Positions 59,485 through 64,000 of a stretch of 64,000 bases of DNA are shown here, in pieces. A program made the position numbers and the translations under genes. The notes under the pieces were generated by a model, which saw only the letters and a program-made list of their open reading frames with translations, was not told the origin of the DNA and searched no databases. Source of the stretch: Rhodospirillaceae bacterium (GTDB lineage Bacteria; Pseudomonadota; Alphaproteobacteria; SHVP01). The first letter of the stretch is position 1; every line of letters starts with the position of its first letter. The DNA lies in assembly GCA_002722055.1 (NCBI GenBank), contig PBKD01000014.1:204533-268532 (forward strand). Direction: 5' to 3'.

Positions 59485-60179
59485 TGATAAAAATAGTTTT
59501 TATAATATTTTTTTGGTTTTGGTCTATAGTTATAAATATTCTTTTTATCCCCTCATTAATATTACCGAGAAAAGTAGTAGTTTTTGGGCAAAAATTATGG
59601 GCTCTTGGAATAATATATATCTTAAAAAAAATTTTAAATCTTTCATATGTCATCGAAGGGATAGAATTACTCCCCCCGAAACCATATATAATTGCAATTA
59701 AACACCAATCCATGTGGGATACAATAATCCTACATTTAATAGATAAAGATCCAGCAATAGTTATGAAAAAGGAACTATTAAATATACCTGTTTATGGATG
59801 GTATTGTAAAAAATCTAAAATGATTCCTATAGATAGAAGAGCTGGAATGAAATCTTTAAAATTCATGCTTAAGGAGGGAAAGAAAGCTATTCAAGATAAG
59901 AGGAACATTATTATTTTTCCCCAGGGAACCAGAGTTCTTCCAAAAGAAAAAGCTCCCTATCTCCCAGGAACATATCTATTATACAATAAACTTAGACTCA
60001 CAGTTGTTCCTTGCGCCTTAAATTCAGGTCTATTTTGGCCTTCAAAGAATTGGCCCAATTCACCTGGTATTATTAAGTTACGCTTTTTAGACCCTATACA
60101 GCCAGGTCTTAGAAAAGAAGACTTTGGAAAAAAATTAGAAGAAAGCATAGAAATAGAGAGCAATCTTTTAATTGAATAA
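59484..60179 (+). CDS. plsC: 1-acyl-sn-glycerol-3-phosphate acyltransferase
   Basis: IAIKHQSMWDTIILHLIDKDPAIVMKKELLNIPVYGWYCKKSKMIPIDRRAG...IIIFPQGTRVLP. Confidence 0.94.
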   Translation: MIKIVFIIFFWFWSIVINILFIPSLILPRKVVVFGQKLWALGIIYILKKILNLSYVIEGIELLPPKPYIIAIKHQSMWDTIILHLIDKDPAIVMKKELLNIPVYGWYCKKSKMIPIDRRAGMKSLKFMLKEGKKAIQDKRNIIIFPQGTRVLPKEKAPYLPGTYLLYNKLRLTVVPCALNSGLFWPSKNWPNSPGIIKLRFLDPIQPGLRKEDFGKKLEESIEIESNLLIE

Positions 60180-60191
60180 GATTTAAATTAA

Positions 60192-61193
60192 ATGAAATTG
60201 ATGATTAATAAAATGAAAAAAAATTATTTAATATATTTCGTCTTGTCTGTAATTTTTTTTATAATTTTATACTCAATCTTTTGGCAGATTTTAGCTGACC
60301 GTATAAGAAAGAATATTAATATCTCTAATAATACCTATTCTTTAAAAGAAACTAATATTCAAAATCCTATTACAGTAAAAGGCTATCCTTTTAGATTTAT
60401 AATTAAAATACCTAAATACAATATAAATTTAAAACAAAAAATTAAAATTTCTATTACAGATATGTATATATCTTCAAATATTTTTAATTATAAAAAGATG
60501 AAAGCAAAATCGAATGATATAGCTATTACTTCAACTATGAAGAATCAATCAGTGTTAATCAATTCAAAAAATTACAATTCGCGTATACTTATTGATAAGA
60601 AAAAAGAACTATATATAATTAATCATTACATAGATAATGCGAAACTTTTAATAAAATTAAACCAAAAAAAGATTAATTTAAATATTAAAAAATTAAAATT
60701 AGCAACTATAACAAATAATAAAAATATAAATTTAAAAATTTTTTCTAATCATATATCAGTAAGTAATTATAATTATTATGATATTGATTCAATCTTCATT
60801 GATATTTCTATAAATGATTTTAATTCAACCATAGAATCCCAGGGTGACTTAAAAGTATGGCGTAGAAATGGAATTATAAATTTAAATAATTTTGAACTAG
60901 AAAATAGAATATTAAAACTAAAATCAAGCGGCAATTTAAACATAGATAAAGATTTATATTTAAATGGAAAATTTAATTTTATTTCTGATGATCCTTCAAT
61001 ATTGATCAAATACTTATTCGATAATAACCATATCAATATATTTCAATATAACGCCATAAAATTAATTTTAAATTTTTCTACATATAAAGACAAGAGTAAT
61101 ATAAATATACCTATTTATCTTAAATCGAAAAAAATTTTTATAGGGCCTGTACCTATTTATGAAATGCAACCAATAAATGAGTTTTTATTTTAA
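60192..61193 (+). CDS. DUF2125-family protein
   Basis: Signal/TM N-terminus, beta-rich; downstream of plsC as in other alphaproteobacteria; divergent sequence. Confidence 0.6.
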   Translation: MKLMINKMKKNYLIYFVLSVIFFIILYSIFWQILADRIRKNINISNNTYSLKETNIQNPITVKGYPFRFIIKIPKYNINLKQKIKISITDMYISSNIFNYKKMKAKSNDIAITSTMKNQSVLINSKNYNSRILIDKKKELYIINHYIDNAKLLIKLNQKKINLNIKKLKLATITNNKNINLKIFSNHISVSNYNYYDIDSIFIDISINDFNSTIESQGDLKVWRRNGIINLNNFELENRILKLKSSGNLNIDKDLYLNGKFNFISDDPSILIKYLFDNNHINIFQYNAIKLILNFSTYKDKSNINIPIYLKSKKIFIGPVPIYEMQPINEFLF

Positions 61194-62113
61194 CTTTTTT
61201 TAATTTTATTAAGCTTTTCATCTTCAAATTCACCTTGCCCTGCGGAAAAAATTTTATTTCTAATATCTCTTGTATTTATAAATTTTTCCTCTAGAAAATC
61301 ACCATCTTCCCATCTGATAGCTTTTTGCAAAGCAGAGAGATCTTCAATAAACCTTCCCAGAACCTCAATCACTGCTTCTTTATTATTTAAAAAAACATCT
61401 CTCCACATAATTGGATTAGATGAAGCTATTCTTGTAAAATCTCTAAAACCCCCAGCAGAATATTTTACCACATCTGACTCTTTAATTTTCTCAATATCGT
61501 TAGCGAGACCAACGATATTAAATGAAATCAAATGAGGCAAGTGGGAAGTAATTGCTAACACCAAATCGTGATGAGTAGGATCCATTATTTCAACTTTTGA
61601 ACCAAAAATTGTCCAAATATTTTTTAGATCATTTATTGCTTGTTGGCTTACATTTGCCATAGGTGTAAATATGCACCACCTACCAATAAAAAGTTCATGA
61701 AAACCGTGAAGAGGTCCTGATTTTTCAGTTCCTGCTACCGGGTGTGAAGGAATAACATTTACTCCTTCAAAGTGATTTGTCCTAAAGAAATCACAAATAG
61801 AACCTTTTACAGAACCAGTATCTGTTAAAATAGATCCATTCTTAAGTGAATTTTGTAAATCTTTAGCAATTATAGGTATAGAGCCTACTGGAGTACAAAT
61901 AAATACAATATCAGAGTCTAATACAGAATCATTTAAGTTACTACTGATAGAATCTACTATATTTAAATTCTTAACTTTCTCTAAAACTTGTTGGTTTTTA
62001 TCATAACCAACAATTTTATTAGTTATTCTATATTTTTTTAAAGCTCGACAAATTGAAGAACCAATTAACCCCAAGCCTATAACTGTTATTTTCTTGAAAG
62101 TTTTATTATCCAT
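61190..62113 (-). CDS. tyrA: prephenate/arogenate dehydrogenase
   Basis: ITVIGLGLIGSSICRALKKY...DTGSVKGSICDFF...VIPSHPVAGTEKSGPLHGFHELFIGRWCIFTP...SAGGFRDFTRIASSNPIMWRDVFLNN. Confidence 0.96.
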   Translation of the reverse strand: MDNKTFKKITVIGLGLIGSSICRALKKYRITNKIVGYDKNQQVLEKVKNLNIVDSISSNLNDSVLDSDIVFICTPVGSIPIIAKDLQNSLKNGSILTDTGSVKGSICDFFRTNHFEGVNVIPSHPVAGTEKSGPLHGFHELFIGRWCIFTPMANVSQQAINDLKNIWTIFGSKVEIMDPTHHDLVLAITSHLPHLISFNIVGLANDIEKIKESDVVKYSAGGFRDFTRIASSNPIMWRDVFLNNKEAVIEVLGRFIEDLSALQKAIRWEDGDFLEEKFINTRDIRNKIFSAGQGEFEDEKLNKIKKS

Positions 62114-63215
62114 TATAAATACTTTTAAAGTCTTGCATAGCTTGAAGCAAAAGATCTATTTCCTCTTTTTTTCCAACGGTTATCCTAAGATAATCTGGTA
62201 ACCCATAAGCTGCAACTTTTCTAACTAAAACTTTTCTACTGATCAAGAAGTCATGCATTGAAGTAGAGTAATTAGAATTTTCAAATTTTACTAAGACAAA
62301 ATTTGCAACACTAGGCATTACTTGAAAACCTAAGCATTCAATACCATTCCTTAATTTAGATAGGTTTTCTTTGTTTTTTGTAATTATAAAATTTTCATGT
62401 TCTAAATCACCTAGCGCCTCAATTCCAGCTACTTGTGCTAATGAATTTACATTAAATGGCTGCCTAACTTTATCTATAATTTCAGATATATATTTTGACG
62501 AATAAGACCAACCTAATCTGAGAGATGCAAGACCATATAATTTGGAGAAAGTTCTTGTCATTACAACATTATCGAAATTATTTACAAACATTATACCAGA
62601 TTCATAGTCTTCATCTGTTACAAACTCTGCATAAGCTGAGTCTATAACTAATAATATATTTTTTGGAACTTCTCTACATAATAACTCTAGCTCAATTTTG
62701 TTTAAATAGCTTCCTGTAGGGTTATTTGGATTTGCTATTAAAATAACTTTAGTGTTATCAGATATAGATGATAAGATAGAATGCACATCGGTTTTAAAAT
62801 TATATTCTGGCGCAGCAATAGGAATAGAACCATTTGATTTTGCTGCTATAGAGTACATTAGAAATCCATACTGGCTAAACAAAACTTCGTCTGATGGCCC
62901 TGAGAAACAACGAACCAAAATATCAATTAATTCATCTGAACCGCAGCCACAAGCAATCCTATCAACATCTATATTGTATTTCTCTGATATCGCTCGTCTT
63001 AGAAACAATGTCGAACCATCTGGATATCTATTGATTGAGTGACTAAAACTATTTAATGATTTAATAACCCTCGGACTTGGACCAACAAAAGACTCATTAG
63101 ACGCAAGGTTTATTATATTAGCATCCGAAAAATTATGATTTCCTCCTTTATAGGGCTCTATTGAGGAAATACCTGGTTTTGGTTCAATATGTCTAAATGA
63201 ATTCTTCTTATTCAT
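62106..63215 (-). CDS. hisC: histidinol-phosphate aminotransferase (aromatic amino acid context)
   Basis: NLASNESFVGPSPRVIKSL...NRYPDGSTLFLRRAIS...GCGSDELIDILVRCF...VMTRTFSKLYGLASLRLGWSYSS. Confidence 0.95.
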   Translation of the reverse strand: MNKKNSFRHIEPKPGISSIEPYKGGNHNFSDANIINLASNESFVGPSPRVIKSLNSFSHSINRYPDGSTLFLRRAISEKYNIDVDRIACGCGSDELIDILVRCFSGPSDEVLFSQYGFLMYSIAAKSNGSIPIAAPEYNFKTDVHSILSSISDNTKVILIANPNNPTGSYLNKIELELLCREVPKNILLVIDSAYAEFVTDEDYESGIMFVNNFDNVVMTRTFSKLYGLASLRLGWSYSSKYISEIIDKVRQPFNVNSLAQVAGIEALGDLEHENFIITKNKENLSKLRNGIECLGFQVMPSVANFVLVKFENSNYSTSMHDFLISRKVLVRKVAAYGLPDYLRITVGKKEEIDLLLQAMQDFKSIYNG

Positions 63216-64000
63216 AATGCGTAACTTCCAATAGATCTTATACTAACTATACCATCTTCGTTATTTAATAAACTCTCAAAGACTTTTGAGCCAACTTCAA
63301 AAAAACCCTCAACATCGAGCAAATAAAGAAATATATTTTCACTCTCCTCAAGTTGACCGACTAATTCACCAAAAATTCCTAATTTACCTGCAATTTTTAC
63401 CAATAAATCTTTACTCTTCTTCTTATTAAGTTCAAAAATCAACCAACTTCTATCTTTACCTGATATTTCTGATGGAAAACTTGCAACTGCTATGGCTTCA
63501 AGTTCTTCAAATTGATCGATTGACTTTCCTCCATATGGAAGCCTCGCAATAATATTTGTCTGATTGTTTGACCCAATCCCAATATTTTTCCACCAATCAG
63601 CCTCAGAATTATTAGATGGATGAGGAAAAACTCCTATAAAAGATCGATCATCTGAAATTTTTTGTAGTAAAACCTTTGATGATTTATAGAGTTCGATATT
63701 GGATGCAGATCCAAAATAATCTCTTGTAATATCCCAATAGCCAACAGAATGAGTTGGGGCACACAAGCCAACCGAATAACTACTCTGCATCTGGCTATAA
63801 GCAGAAACTAACTCCCTCCATATTCTTACTATAGATCTCTTTGAAAAATTAGTAGGTGCTTTACAAAGAATTTTCCTCAGAACCTCTGCTTCTCTACCAG
63901 TCCTAATTGCAGGTCCAATAGCTTTATTTTTAGAAATTTCCTGAACAATCTCAGTTCTCAGGTTAATGAGATCAATAATTTGAGAATCTATTTCATCAAT
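63212..64000 (-). CDS. chorismate mutase (AroQ-type N-domain) protein, partial at window end
   Basis: The 63212-63790 ORF continues in frame to 64000: IDEIDSQIIDLINLRTEIVQEISKNKAIGPAIRTGREAEVLRKILCKAPTNFSKRSIVRIWRELVSAYSQMQSSYSVGLCAP...; overlaps hisC start. Confidence 0.9.
   Translation of the reverse strand: MDEIDSQIIDLINLRTEIVQEISKNKAIGPAIRTGREAEVLRKILCKAPTNFSKRSIVRIWRELVSAYSQMQSSYSVGLCAPTHSVGYWDITRDYFGSASNIELYKSSKVLLQKISDDRSFIGVFPHPSNNSEADWWKNIGIGSNNQTNIIARLPYGGKSIDQFEELEAIAVASFPSEISGKDRSWLIFELNKKKSKDLLVKIAGKLGIFGELVGQLEESENIFLYLLDVEGFFEVGSKVFESLLNNEDGIVSIRSIGSYAL

Noticed and set aside
62752-63042. 96-aa + strand ORF
   Set aside because: Antisense within hisC; no domain.
1-64000. CRISPR arrays, IS elements, prophage, rRNA, riboswitches
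   Set aside because: Scanned by eye; no regularly spaced repeats, transposases, phage structural genes, rRNA or recognisable riboswitch consensus seen. A covariance-model search (Infernal/Rfam) would be needed to exclude small structured RNAs.

Overview
This window reads as a compact, AT-rich chromosomal segment, probably from a free-living (likely marine) alphaproteobacterium; taxonomy is inferred from gene content and order only. I saw no CRISPR array, prophage, IS element or rRNA. It contains tRNA-Thr(GGT), tRNA-Leu(CAA) and about 65 credible CDSs. Housekeeping blocks: hisG(partial)/DUF2948/murA; etfBA-hbd; argH-(LptM-like ORF)-lysA; hpt; ftsEX-YdcF-plsC-DUF2125; tyrA-hisC-chorismate mutase (partial). 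A beta-oxidation operon sits under a MerR regulator (7.8-13.5 kb). A sulfur/thiol-redox block spans 13.6-19.6 kb (YeiH, TauE, Alph_Pro_TM, TusA, TlpA, DsbD). The most interesting part is the accessory catabolic region at about 20-44.7 kb: VAO-type FAD oxidase, acyl-CoA ligase, tandem isochorismatase-like hydrolases, an amidohydrolase lacking the usual N-terminal HxH, a UbiD decarboxylase plus a 66-aa zinc-ribbon protein, tandem Asp/Glu-racemase-like proteins that seem to lack both catalytic Cys, a heme-oxygenase-like (TenA/PqqC fold) putative diiron oxidase, three SDRs, two tandem VOC proteins with complementary ligand loss, a PDH-E1-like transketolase with a divergent Lrp, amidase, COG0523 GTPase, a CxxC mini-protein, a PuuE-like deacetylase, NIPSNAP, GST and a TRAP transporter. 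This could be an uncharacterised catabolic system; its substrate cannot be read from sequence alone.
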